DNA from: VYDC01 sp963667515
GTDB lineage: Bacteria; Chloroflexota; Dehalococcoidia; UBA2979
Assembly: GCA_963667515.2 (NCBI GenBank)
Contig: CAXXXY010000002.1
Coordinates: 124,001-188,000, forward strand
DNA: 64,000 nt
Direction: 5' to 3'
Position numbers and translations under genes: made by a program. This document shows positions 7,991 to 15,907 of this stretch, in pieces. The notes under the pieces were generated by a model, which saw nothing but the letters and a program-made list of their open reading frames with translations, was not told the origin of the DNA and did not search any database. Each line of letters begins with the position of its first letter. Position 1 is the first letter of the stretch.

Positions 7991-9178
7991 ATGGCTTCGC
8001 GAACCGGGCTACAGGCGGCTCTGCTGGGCGCCGTCGTCGTCGTCTCGATGGTGGTAGGCGGCGCCGTGACCGCGCTCGTCACCGGCGACGAGGCCGCCGC
8101 GCCCGTCGTCGTGCAGACGCCGGCGCCCGTGAGCAGCCCGCTGCCCGTTGCCTCGACGACGCCCCCGGTCGCGGACGCCGCGGGCTCGGCCGGCGGCGCC
8201 GATCTCGCCTCGTCGATCGCGGACCTCCCCGGCCTCGTGGAGGCGGTGCTGCCCTCGGTCGTGAAGGTGGAGACGTCGAGCGGCTTCGGCGGCGTCGGCG
8301 GCGTCGGCTCGGGCGTGATCGTCGACAGCTCGGGCCACGTCGTCACGAACTTCCACGTCATCGAGGGCGCCGACGAGGTCTCGGTGCTGCTCGCCGACGG
8401 CACGCGCGCCCCGGCCGAGGTCGCGGGCGTCGACCCGGGGAACGACCTCGCGGTGCTGCGCGTCACCGTGCAGCCCCAGCTGCTCTCGCCGGCCGTGCTC
8501 GCGGACTCGGACGCGGTGCGCGTGGGCGAGGCGGTGTTCGCCATCGGCAACCCGTTCGACCTGGACTTCACCGTGACCTCGGGCATCGTCAGCGGCCTGC
8601 ATCGCGACACGCAGTCGAGCTTCTCGAGCCGCCGGATTCGCGACGTCATCCAGACCGACGCCGTCGTGAACCCCGGCAACTCGGGCGGGCCGCTGTTCAA
8701 CACGGCGGGCGAGGTGGTGGGCATCAACAGCTCGATCGAGAACCCGACCGGCCAGCGCGTCTTCGTGGGCGTCGGCTTCGCGGTGCCCTCGAACACCGTG
8801 GCGCGCTTTCTGCCCGAGATGATCGCGGGCGAGACGGTGCGGCACCCGCAGCTCGGCATCGCCGGCGTCTCGCTCGACCCCGCGATCGCCGCCGACGCGG
8901 GCGCCGGCGTGGAGGCGGGCGTCTACCTCACGCTGGTGAACCCGGGCAGCGCCGCCGAGCGCGCGGGGCTGCGAGCGGCGAGCGTGCGCGACGGCGCCGG
9001 CCGGCTGCTCGCGGGCGGCGACGTGGTCACCGCCATCGACGGCGAGGCCGTGACTAGCATCGAGCAGCTCGCGCGGCTCATCGACCACCGGCGCATCGGC
9101 GACTCGGTGACCCTGACGGTGGTTCGCGGCGGCGATGAGCTGATGCTCACGGCGACGCTCTTGGAGTGGGGCGGCTAG
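7991..9178 (+). CDS. htrA: HtrA/DegP-type serine protease with PDZ domain
   Basis: A 395-residue membrane-anchored protease: short cytoplasmic start, one hydrophobic helix at about 10-30, a Pro/Ala linker, a trypsin domain at about 75-270 with His122 (VVTNFHVIEG), Asp152 (GNDLAVLRV) and Ser231 (NPGNSGGPLF), and one PDZ domain at about 285-385. Acts outside the membrane on misfolded or damaged proteins. The ATG at 7991 has GGAGGG at a good distance. The stop TAG lies inside the CTAG target duplicated by the adjacent IS481-type element, so the insertion left the reading frame untouched. Confidence 0.93.
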   Translation: MASRTGLQAALLGAVVVVSMVVGGAVTALVTGDEAAAPVVVQTPAPVSSPLPVASTTPPVADAAGSAGGADLASSIADLPGLVEAVLPSVVKVETSSGFGGVGGVGSGVIVDSSGHVVTNFHVIEGADEVSVLLADGTRAPAEVAGVDPGNDLAVLRVTVQPQLLSPAVLADSDAVRVGEAVFAIGNPFDLDFTVTSGIVSGLHRDTQSSFSSRRIRDVIQTDAVVNPGNSGGPLFNTAGEVVGINSSIENPTGQRVFVGVGFAVPSNTVARFLPEMIAGETVRHPQLGIAGVSLDPAIAADAGAGVEAGVYLTLVNPGSAAERAGLRAASVRDGAGRLLAGGDVVTAIDGEAVTSIEQLARLIDHRRIGDSVTLTVVRGGDELMLTATLLEWGG

Positions 9179-10230
9179 CTGTAGTTCCCACGTAGGTTGT
9201 TGACAGGATGAGGGGCCTCGCCCGCTGCTGTGTGTGACAGCACGGCAGTAGCGAGGAGAGGACACCCTCATGGCCCATCGTAACGCGCGGCTGACGCCGC
9301 TGACCCGACTCGAGCTCGTGCGGGAAGTGGACGCCGGCTGGCCCCAGGCTGAGGTCGCTCGCCACTTCCGCGTCTCCCGCCACACCGTTGCCAAGTGGCT
9401 GGGGCGCTTCCGGGCGGAGGGAGCAGCAGGGCTCGAGGACCGCAGCTCCGCCCCGCGCGCGCATCCCCGGCGCACGCCGCCCGAGCTGGAGCGACGCATC
9501 TGCGCCGTGCGACGCACGCAGGGATTCGGGCCGCATCGCATCCAGTGGGCGCTCGGGGTCGCCCGCTCCACGGTCTACGCCGTGCTGCGGCGCCGCGGCC
9601 TCAACCGGCTCGACCGCCTGCACCGCGTCACCCGGGAGCCGGTCCGCTACGAGCACGACGCCCCCGGCGACCTGCTGCATCTCGACGTGAAGAAGCTCGG
9701 GCGCGTCCCCGAGGGCGGCGGCAAGCGAATGGCGCCTGGCTTCGCCGAGACGCGCTCCGGGCCGCATTCGCGGCGTTCGCTGGGGCTGGAGTACCTACAC
9801 GTCGCCGTCGACGACCACAGCCGTTACGCCTACGTCTCCGTCCTGCCCGACGAGCGTGGCGCGAGCTGCGCCGCCTTCCTCGAGCAGGCGCTCGCGGCCT
9901 TCCGCCGGCGTGGCGTGCGCGTGCGCCGGGTCCTGACCGACAACGCGAAGGCCTACACCGTCGCCCGCAGCTTCCACGGCGCCGCCGCTGCCGCAGACGT
10001 GCGGCTGTCGCACACGCGGCCCTACCGCCCGCAGACGAACGGCAAAGCCGAGCGTTTCATCCAGATCCTGCAGAACGAGTGGGCCTACGCCCGCCCCTAC
10101 CGCTCCAACGCCGAGCGGCTGCGCCAGCTCCCACGCTGGCTCTACCGCTACAATCACCGCCGACCGCACGGCGGCGTCGGCGGGGCCGTCCCCGCCTCCC
10201 GCCTGTGAACAACCTTCCTGGGTAGTACAG
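9179..10230 (+). mobile_element. IS481-family insertion sequence, copy 1
   Basis: A 1052-bp element with imperfect terminal inverted repeats of about 28 bp: left CTGTAGTTCCCACGTAGG, right end on the other strand CTGTACTACCCAGGAAGG. It is bounded by CTAG on both sides (9175-9178 and 10231-10234), a 4-bp target duplication. It carries a single transposase gene. A second copy of equal length lies inverted at 15908-16959. At least three base differences separate the copies (for example in GACACCCTC versus GACACTCTC just before the transposase start). Confidence 0.92.
9270..10208 (+). CDS. IS481-family transposase
   Basis: A 312-residue DDE transposase: N-terminal helix-turn-helix (VARHFRVSRHTVAKWLGRF, about 30-50), a second winged-helix part, then an rve integrase core with the catalytic acidic residues in HVAVDDHSRYAYVS, RVLTDNAKAYT and NGKAERFIQ. 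The protein is intact and identical to that of copy 2, so at least one copy should be active. ATG at 9270 follows GAGGAGAGGACACCCTC. Confidence 0.93.
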   Translation: MAHRNARLTPLTRLELVREVDAGWPQAEVARHFRVSRHTVAKWLGRFRAEGAAGLEDRSSAPRAHPRRTPPELERRICAVRRTQGFGPHRIQWALGVARSTVYAVLRRRGLNRLDRLHRVTREPVRYEHDAPGDLLHLDVKKLGRVPEGGGKRMAPGFAETRSGPHSRRSLGLEYLHVAVDDHSRYAYVSVLPDERGASCAAFLEQALAAFRRRGVRVRRVLTDNAKAYTVARSFHGAAAAADVRLSHTRPYRPQTNGKAERFIQILQNEWAYARPYRSNAERLRQLPRWLYRYNHRRPHGGVGGAVPASRL

Positions 10231-10235
10231 CTAGC

Positions 10236-10881
10236 GCGTCCTCGATAGCCCCCCGCCAGGCGCGGCCCCCGGCCCTCCCCCGGGGGCCGCTCCGCGTCCG
10301 GGGGTCGCGCCCGCGGTGGGCGGGCCGGCGCCGCTCCGAGCCGCAGCGACCCCTCCGCGAGCCGCTCGAGGAGCAGCGCCACCGTCGCCTCGGGCGTCTG
10401 CTCCGAGCTGTCGATCGCGTGCGGCGCGTACTCGCCGAGGTCGCCGAACTCGTCTTGCAGCCGGCGGATCGCGCCCTCTTCGATCGGCTCGTCGTCGCCG
10501 CGCGAGCGGGCGCACGCCCGCGCCACGTCGAGGCGCGGCCGCAGCACCGCGTAGTGCACGGCGGCGCCCGCCTCCTCGATCGGCCCGCGCACGAGGTCGA
10601 GCGCCACGGTCCGATCACGCCCTCGACGACCGCCGCGTAGCCCCCCGCGACGTAGGCGGCCGCGGCGGCGCCGACCGCGCGCAGCACGACCCGGTTCTGC
10701 GCGTCGGCCTCGGGGAGCCACGGATCGAGTCGGCCGCGGCGGATCGCCTGCCAGAACGGGTCGGCCTCGACGCAGACGCCGCGCTCCCAGCCGCGCGCGA
10801 GCAGCCGCGCGACCGTCGTCTTCCCGGCGCTGGGCGGCCCGCGAGTATCAGCGCGCCGTCGATGCGCCGCTCCTCCCTCAC
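10236..10881 (-). pseudogene. broken AAA/P-loop small-molecule kinase-like gene
   Basis: Starting from GTG 10881 the frame gives VREERRIDGALILAG, then needs a shift near 10840 to give the P-loop G-P-P-S-A-G-K-T-T and a stretch with ADPFWQAIRRGRLDPW and VVEGVIGPW, then a second shift near 10607 to give LDLVRGPIEEAG and RLQDEFGDLGEYAPH. Both shifts correspond to loss of one base in a G/C run. Joined, it resembles AAA-type phosphotransferases of the chloramphenicol-phosphotransferase-like group. It lies at the start of the segment bordered by IS copy 1 and follows cobU on the same strand. True end is uncertain. Confidence 0.6.
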
Positions 10882-10903
10882 CGCGGGCCGCGCCGCGTCC
10901 GGG

Positions 10904-11494
10904 CTACCGCTCGTGCGGAGGCGGGAGCTCGAGGGCGCGGCCGGCGACGAGCAACCACGCGCGCTCGGCGGCGGCGGAGAGCCGCTGGTTCGCGCCGCCC
11001 AGCAGGTCGCGGTAGAGCCGCCCGAGCGCGCTGGGCGGCACCACGCCGCCCCCCACCTCGTTGCTGACGGCGATCGTCGGTCCCGGGCGCGACGCGACGG
11101 CGGCGAGCAGCTCGTCGAGCGCGGCATCGACGTGCCGCTCGATCGCCGCCGCGACCGCGGACGCGATCTGCGCGGGCGCCGGCTCCCCCACGCCCAGCTC
11201 GGCGAGCAGCAGGTTCGAGACCCAGAGCGAGGCGCAGTCGAGCAGGACGCACGCCTCGTCGGGCGCCTCGCCCAGAGCCGCCGCCGGGTGGAGCGGCGCC
11301 TCGATGGTGCGCCAGCCCGCCGGGCGCTCGGCGCGGTGGCGCGCCACCCGCGCGGCGAGCTCCTCGTCGCCGGGCTCCATCGTCGCGACGTAGAGGACGG
11401 GGCGGCCGCGCTCGGCCTCGGCGGCGGCCAGCCGCTCGGCGAAGCGGCTCTTCCCGGAGCGAGCGCCGCCCGTGACGAGGTGGAGCGCGCCCAT
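10904..11494 (-). CDS. cobU: adenosylcobinamide kinase/guanylyltransferase
   Basis: A 196-residue bifunctional enzyme that phosphorylates adenosylcobinamide and transfers GMP from GTP, giving AdoCbi-GDP for late cobalamin assembly. P-loop GGARSGKS is at residues 9-16; ATMEPGDEE and the C-terminal SNEVGGGVVP are family hallmarks. Length is normal for CobU/CobP. It is the last intact gene of a leftward set cobO-cobT-cobS-cobU. Confidence 0.93.
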   Translation of the reverse strand: MGALHLVTGGARSGKSRFAERLAAAEAERGRPVLYVATMEPGDEELAARVARHRAERPAGWRTIEAPLHPAAALGEAPDEACVLLDCASLWVSNLLLAELGVGEPAPAQIASAVAAAIERHVDAALDELLAAVASRPGPTIAVSNEVGGGVVPPSALGRLYRDLLGGANQRLSAAAERAWLLVAGRALELPPPHER

Positions 11495-11555
11495 CAGCGC
11501 CGGGCACGCGCGACGTGCGCCGCGCCAGCGGGGCCGCGAGCGGCGGGCGCCGCGC

Positions 11556-12386
11556 TCACGACAGCGTCAGCGGCTCGAGCCAGTCGCGCGCGCCCGCGGC
11601 CACGATTGCGAGCCACACCACGACCTGCGCCAGCTCGATTGCCGCGCCGTGGGTGTCGCCGGTGATGCCGTGTAGCATCCGCGCCGACGCGCCGGCGACG
11701 AGCAGCGCGGCCGCCGCCGCGAGCGCGACCAGCACGAGGCCGGGCGCGCCGAACAGCACGACCGCGGCGCCGACTGCGATCGCCGTCGCGAGCGGGGCCG
11801 ACAGCGGCCACAGCGACGCGGCGACGGCGTGCCCGAGGCCGCGCGGCCGCGCCGGGCGGAACGCGAGCGCGACGGGCACGATCGCCCACCGCGCGAGCGC
11901 CGGGGCGAGCAGCAGCCCCACGTCGCGCACGGGCTCCTCCAGCGCCGCGAGGGCCGCCCACTGCGCCAGCAGCATCAGCACCAGTGCCATCACGCCCGCG
12001 GGGCCGGTGGTGCCCTCGCTCATCACGCCGAGGCGCTGGTTGCGGTCGCCCTGCAGCGCGAGCCCGTCCGCGGTGTCGGCGACGCCGTCGAGGTGCAGAC
12101 CGCCCGAGGCGAGCGCCAGTGCGGCGACCAGGATCGCCGCCGTCGGCTCGGGCGGCAGCAGCTCGGAGAGGCCGCGGTCGAGCGCCCACAGCCCGCCGCC
12201 CAGCAGCAGGCCGACGGCGGGGAACCACGCGACGGCCGCGCCGAAGCTGGCGTCGTCCCAGCGGCGCACGCGACGCAGCCGCAGCGTGGTCAGGAACTCG
12301 AGGGCGATCAGCGGCGCGCCCCAGGCGGGGCCGCCACCGCCGGGCCCGCCCTCGTCAGGCCTCGGGCGCAACAGCGTCGTCCGCAT
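11556..12386 (-). CDS. cobS: adenosylcobinamide-GDP ribazoletransferase (cobalamin synthase)
   Basis: A 276-residue membrane protein of the CobS family, joining AdoCbi-GDP with alpha-ribazole (phosphate) in the membrane. The conserved DGVADTADGL motif with metal-binding aspartates is at about residues 119-128, and GITGDTHGA lies near the C-terminus. Several hydrophobic helices follow. The ATG at 12386 lies within the end of cobT (32-bp overlap), indicating coupled translation. Confidence 0.93.
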   Translation of the reverse strand: MRTTLLRPRPDEGGPGGGGPAWGAPLIALEFLTTLRLRRVRRWDDASFGAAVAWFPAVGLLLGGGLWALDRGLSELLPPEPTAAILVAALALASGGLHLDGVADTADGLALQGDRNQRLGVMSEGTTGPAGVMALVLMLLAQWAALAALEEPVRDVGLLLAPALARWAIVPVALAFRPARPRGLGHAVAASLWPLSAPLATAIAVGAAVVLFGAPGLVLVALAAAAALLVAGASARMLHGITGDTHGAAIELAQVVVWLAIVAAGARDWLEPLTLS

Positions 12387-13422
12387 CGCTCACCCCTGCT
12401 TCCTCGAAGGTCGCCATCTCGTCCAGCAGCCGGCAGGCGGCGACGCACAGCGTGATGCCGAGCGCCGCGCCCGTGCCCTCGCCCAGTCGCATGCCGAGGT
12501 CGAGCAGCGGCTCCAGCCCCAGCCGCTCGAGCGCCGCCGCGTGCCCCGGCTCCACGGAGCGGTGCGCGGCGACGAGGTAGGGCGCGCAGGCGGGCGCGAT
12601 CTCCGCCGCCACCAGCGCCGCCGCGCCCGCGATCAGCCCGTCGACGACGGCGGGCACCCGCGCCGCCGCCGCGCCGAGGTAGACGCCCGCGAGCAGCCCG
12701 ATCTCGAAGCCGCCGAGGGAGGCGAGCAGCGCGATGCCGTCGCCCGCCGCGCCGCCGGCTGCGCGGTGCCGAGCCAGCGCGCGCTTCACCGCGTCGAGCT
12801 TGCGCGCGTAGCCCGCGTCGTCGATGCCGGCGCCGCGCCCGGTGACGGCGGCCGCGGGCCGCCCCGTGGCCGCGGCGACGAGCGCCGCGGCGGCCGTGGA
12901 GTTGCCGATGCCCATCTCGCCGCAGCCCACGATGTCCAGGCCCGCGCCTCCGCGCTCCTCCTCGATCAGCGCGACGCCGGCGGCGACGGCGCGCTCGGCG
13001 AGCGAGCGCGACATCGCGGGGCGCTCGGCGATGTCGGCGGTGCCCGCGCCCAGGCGGAGCCGCAGCAGCTGCGGGTGCAGCGGCGTCTCGCCTCGCACGC
13101 CCGCGTCCACCACGCGCACGCGCGCGCCGGCGTGCGTCGCGAGCACGTTGATCGCGGCCCCGCCCGCGAGGAAGTTCGCGACCATCTGCGCCGTGACCTC
13201 GGCGGGGTAGGCGGAGACGCCGCGCGCGGTCACGCCGTGGTCGCCCGCCGCCACCACGATCAGCCGCCGATCGAGGCGCGGGCGCGGCTGGCCGCTGGCG
13301 GCGGCGAGGCGCTCGGCCAGCGCCTCCAGCCGGCCGAGCGCGCCCGGGGGCTTGGTGAGGCGGCCCTGCCGCTCGCGGGCGGCGGCGGCGGCCTCGGCGT
13401 CGGGCGGCGCGATCCGCTCCAC
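12355..13422 (-). CDS. cobT: nicotinate-nucleotide--dimethylbenzimidazole phosphoribosyltransferase
   Basis: A 355-residue CobT, which makes alpha-ribazole phosphate from NaMN and a base for the lower cobalamin ligand. Family motifs RLTKPPGALGRLE, AAGDHGV, VGCGEMGIGN and LASLGGFEIG are in order, with the catalytic Glu in the C-terminal part (MRLGEGTGAALG). The GTG at 13422 gives the usual N-terminus (VERIAPPD...). A longer start at a CTG that overlaps the cobO stop is possible. Overlaps cobS by 32 bp. Confidence 0.92.
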   Translation of the reverse strand: MERIAPPDAEAAAAARERQGRLTKPPGALGRLEALAERLAAASGQPRPRLDRRLIVVAAGDHGVTARGVSAYPAEVTAQMVANFLAGGAAINVLATHAGARVRVVDAGVRGETPLHPQLLRLRLGAGTADIAERPAMSRSLAERAVAAGVALIEEERGGAGLDIVGCGEMGIGNSTAAAALVAAATGRPAAAVTGRGAGIDDAGYARKLDAVKRALARHRAAGGAAGDGIALLASLGGFEIGLLAGVYLGAAAARVPAVVDGLIAGAAALVAAEIAPACAPYLVAAHRSVEPGHAAALERLGLEPLLDLGMRLGEGTGAALGITLCVAACRLLDEMATFEEAGVSDADDAVAPEA

Positions 13423-13478
13423 CGCCCGCGCGATGCGCGCCGCTGCGTCCGGCTCGTGCGTCCGTGCGTGCTTCGCGC

Positions 13479-14117
13479 TCAGTAGTCGATCCCCGGCTGC
13501 GCCTTGATGCCGCTCTGGTAGGGGTGCTTCACCTCGGTCATCTCCGTCACGAGGTCGGCGAGCTCGACGAGCGCGGGTGCGGCGTCGCGGCCCGTGAGGA
13601 TGAGGTCGACGTCGGGCGGGCGCGCGCGCAGAGCGGCGACCACCTCGTCGGCGTCGAGCCAGCCGTAGCTCACGGGGTAGGTGATCTCGTCGAGCACGAC
13701 GAGGTCGTAGCGGGCCGAGTCGATCTTCTCGCGCGCCAGCGCCCAGCCCTCGCGCGCCAGCGCCTTGTCCTTCTCGATGTCCTTCGAGAGCCAGGTGAAG
13801 CCGTCGCCCAGCGGGATCATCTCGATCCCCATCGCCTCGGCGGCGCGGCTCTCGCCGAAGTGGGAGGTGGTCGCCTTGATGAACTGCAGCCAGCAGATCG
13901 ACCAGCCGCGGCCCCACGCGCGCATCGTCACCCCCAGCGCGGAGCTCGTCTTGCCCTTGCCGTTCCCGGTGTAGAGCAGCACCAGCGGATGCCGCTTGCG
14001 GAAGAGGCCCTGCCACTGCTTGGGCGGCTGCGCGACGGGCGCAGGCGCGCGGCCCTCCTCGTCCTCCGCCGCCTCGTCGGCCCGCTCCGTCGCCCGCTCG
14101 GGCGCGCCTTCCGGCAC
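13479..14117 (-). CDS. cobO: cob(I)yrinic acid a,c-diamide adenosyltransferase
   Basis: A 212-residue CobO/BtuR/CobA-type adenosyltransferase with P-loop GNGKGKTS at 51-58 and the family motif WLQFIK. It transfers the adenosyl group from ATP to cobalt. The GTG at 14117 is chosen because GGAGGGG stands six bases upstream and the first 35 residues (charged, Glu/Ala rich) are non-conserved. First gene of the cob set, divergent from the acetyltransferase; no cobalamin riboswitch is evident in the 130-bp spacer. Confidence 0.92.
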   Translation of the reverse strand: MPEGAPERATERADEAAEDEEGRAPAPVAQPPKQWQGLFRKRHPLVLLYTGNGKGKTSSALGVTMRAWGRGWSICWLQFIKATTSHFGESRAAEAMGIEMIPLGDGFTWLSKDIEKDKALAREGWALAREKIDSARYDLVVLDEITYPVSYGWLDADEVVAALRARPPDVDLILTGRDAAPALVELADLVTEMTEVKHPYQSGIKAQPGIDY

Positions 14118-14247
14118 GGCTGCCCCTCCCTCGCGCTCACCGTACACCGGGCGGCGCCTCCGCGATCGCGGCGGCCGGCTCGCCCGCGTGCGGCGCCGAC
14201 GGTACGCTTCTTGCTCGCGACGCCGGGCGGGGGACGGACGGGTCGAC

Positions 14248-14835
14248 GTGAAGCAGCGCAGCGAGGCCGCCGCGCCCGGCAGCACGCCCGCCGACGTCGA
14301 GCTGCGGGTCGCGCGCCCGGACGATCTGCCGGCGCTGCTTGCGATCTACAACCACTGGGTGCGGGAGAGCGTCGCCACTTTCGACCTCGAGCCGCTGACG
14401 CTTGCGGACTGGCGCCCCTGGTTCGCGGAGCATCGGCACCCGGACCGCCCGCTGCTCGTCGCGGAGGGCGCGGCCGCGCCGGGCAGGGTGGAGCCGGGCG
14501 GCGCGCGCGAGCTGCTGGGCGGCGCGTGGCTCTCCGGCTGGCGGCCGCGCCCGGGCTTCGCGCGCACTGCCGAGTCCTCGATCTATCTCCACCCGGAGGC
14601 GCGCGCGCGGGGGCTCGGCCGCGCGCTCTACGGCGCGCTGATCGATCGGGCGCGCGATCGCGGGCTGCACACGCTGATCGCGGTGATCACGCCGCCCAAC
14701 CCCGCCTCGGTCGCGCTGCACGAGAGCCTCGGCTACGAGCGCGTCGGCGTGACGCGCGAGGTGGGCTGGAAGTTCGAGCGCTGGCAGGACAGCGAGATCT
14801 GGCAGCTGCTGCTCGATGGCCCCGCGCGGGGCTGA
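14248..14835 (+). CDS. GNAT acetyltransferase, phosphinothricin/methionine-sulfoximine type
   Basis: A 195-residue GNAT protein. DLPALLAIYNHWV and the acetyl-CoA loop ARARGLGRALYG (about residues 110-125) match the PAT/YncA group that N-acetylates phosphinothricin, methionine sulfoximine or similar amines. The motif NPASVALHESLGYERVG is also standard for this group. GTG at 14248 is preceded by a GGGGGA some 15 bases upstream, so the start is moderately secure. It stands between cobO and the riboswitch region and has no obvious link to either. Confidence 0.85.
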   Translation: MKQRSEAAAPGSTPADVELRVARPDDLPALLAIYNHWVRESVATFDLEPLTLADWRPWFAEHRHPDRPLLVAEGAAAPGRVEPGGARELLGGAWLSGWRPRPGFARTAESSIYLHPEARARGLGRALYGALIDRARDRGLHTLIAVITPPNPASVALHESLGYERVGVTREVGWKFERWQDSEIWQLLLDGPARG

Positions 14836-14886
14836 CGCTCAGCTGGCGGCCCCGCGGAGCGCCCACCAGCTAGGCGATCTCCGGCG

Positions 14887-14914
14887 TTGACAAGCGCATC
14901 GGCGGCTGTATGCT
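14887..14914 (+). promoter_or_regulatory. sigma-70 promoter for the riboswitch transcript
   Basis: TTGACA at 14887-14892, 16-bp spacer, TATGCT at 14909-14914. It lies about 60 bases upstream of the c-di-AMP aptamer and is the best housekeeping promoter in the first half of the window. Confidence 0.65.
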
Positions 14915-14971
14915 CTTGTTGTCACAATCACGAGCATCCGACGCACGTGACGTGACAGCGCCTCTGGCGCA

Positions 14972-15081
14972 CTGCCTAATCTCCGAAGGGAGACCGGGGG
15001 AACCATCTTTTGGGGTGAACCCTCGCTCAGAGGGCGGGTGAACCTGTTCCACCCGAACCCGTCAGCTTACCCCGGCGGCAG
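14972..15081 (+). ncRNA. c-di-AMP (ydaO/yuaA-type) riboswitch aptamer
   Basis: The characteristic conserved pieces of the ydaO aptamer are present in order: TAATCTCCGAAGGGAGA, CCGGGGGAACC, TTGGGGTGAACC, then GAACCTGTTCCACCCGAACC and CGTCAGCTTACCCCGGC. CTGCC (14972) can pair with GGCAG (15077-15081) as P1. Known members bind c-di-AMP and usually switch genes off; many control potassium uptake or cell-wall enzymes. Here the next gene is a 70-residue zinc ribbon. Confidence 0.85.
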
Positions 15082-15135
15082 CAGAGCAGGTCTCGGCCGG
15101 TAGGATGCCGGCACGAACCCCTCCTGCGGGAGGTT

Positions 15136-15160
15136 CGCGTCACTGGGTGACGCGAGGAGG
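15136..15160 (+). promoter_or_regulatory. hairpin abutting a perfect Shine-Dalgarno
   Basis: CGCGTCAC (15136-15143), loop TGG, GTGACGCG (15147-15154) form an 8-bp perfect stem that is directly followed by AGGAGG (15155-15160). The ribosome site serves the GTG at 15171. A further imperfect stem (GAACCCCTCC with GGAGGTTC) lies just before. These could be the expression platform of the riboswitch. Confidence 0.5.
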
Positions 15161-15170
15161 CCTGACCACC

Positions 15171-15383
15171 GTGATCCACTCCACACCGCCGCGCCACTGT
15201 CCGCGCTGCAGAGGCCTGATCATCGTCGAGGACGACTGGTACGGCACCTTCGGCACCTGCGTCGCCTGCGGCTACGTCCACGAGACGCAGCGCGCCGACC
15301 CGAAGGACCTGCTGGCCGAGGAGCAGCTCGCTGCCGGCAAGCAGCGGCGCCGCCAGCCCTCGCACGGGAAGCTGCGCCTCTAG
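15171..15383 (+). CDS. small zinc-ribbon protein under c-di-AMP riboswitch
   Basis: A 70-residue protein with two Cys pairs, HCPRCRG and CVACGYV, separated by about 16 residues: a rubredoxin-like zinc ribbon, with a basic C-terminal tail (AGKQRRRQ...). GTG at 15171 is fixed by AGGAGG ten bases upstream; upstream codons in the same frame are part of the leader. No enzyme domain is present, so a regulator or protein-binding role is conceivable. The function of this family is not known to me. It is the only gene directly downstream of the riboswitch. Confidence 0.75.
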   Translation: MIHSTPPRHCPRCRGLIIVEDDWYGTFGTCVACGYVHETQRADPKDLLAEEQLAAGKQRRRQPSHGKLRL

Positions 15384-15634
15384 GCCGCCGCCTCCCCGCC
15401 CCGGCCCGCGCACATCCCGCCGAGCGGCGTCGAGCCGCTGCTCGCCTCGCACGCCGCGCCCCACGGGTGCAGGCGCGGGGGTTGCCGCGCGTCCCACGCG
15501 CCGCTTCGCCCGCCGGGTCGCGCCGATCTCTCGCCGAAGATCGGGGGTTCCCCGATCCGGGTCGAGGATCACTCGGCCATAGCATCCCCTCGGGCGGCGC
15601 ATGGACGCGCCGATCGGGAGAAGGGGAGGCACGG
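15384..15634. promoter_or_regulatory. non-coding spacer with ATCGGGG palindrome
   Basis: About 250 bases without a credible gene. It contains a perfect hairpin ATCGGGG-GTT-CCCCGAT at 15540-15556, resembling the inverted repeat near 43049-43143, which also precedes a small Cys/His protein gene. AAGGGGAGG at its end is the ribosome site of the next gene. Confidence 0.45.
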
Positions 15635-15907
15635 ATGGCGGGGAGACTACGGATGGTCGCGGGCAGGGGCGGCAGCCGCCGAACGGCGGGGCGTGACGCC
15701 GCCGCGGTGGTGAACGCGCCCGTGCGCGGCGGCTGCATGCATCACTGGGTCCTCGGCGATCCGGCAGCGGGCGCGGTGCCGGGAAGCTGCCGGCGCTGCG
15801 GCGAGCAGCGCGCTTTCCCCGCGAGCCCCGATTCCACCGATCGCTTCGACGATTACCGCGAGGTCACCTCGCCGTCGAGCTACCTGCAGGACCGCCGGTC
15901 GGCCTAG
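15635..15907 (+). CDS. small Cys/His protein (zinc-ribbon-like)
   Basis: A 90-residue protein with a basic N-terminus and a C-x-H-H-W motif (GGCMHHWVLGD) followed by SCRRCGEQRAF, a treble-clef or ribbon-like metal site found in many small actinobacterial and Chloroflexota proteins of unknown role. ATG 15635 follows AAGGGGAGGCACGG. Its TAG stop lies in the CTAG at 15904-15907 that was duplicated by IS copy 2, so the insertion did not alter the protein. Confidence 0.7.
   Translation: MAGRLRMVAGRGGSRRTAGRDAAAVVNAPVRGGCMHHWVLGDPAAGAVPGSCRRCGEQRAFPASPDSTDRFDDYREVTSPSSYLQDRRSA

Noticed and set aside
9173..9180. GCTAGC as a 6-bp target duplication of the IS481-type element
   Set aside because: Holds only for copy 1. 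Copy 2 has CCTAGT on one side and GCTAGC on the other, so the common duplication is CTAG.
14118..14247. Cobalamin riboswitch upstream of cobO
   Set aside because: No B12-box or other conserved aptamer blocks in the 130-bp divergent spacer.
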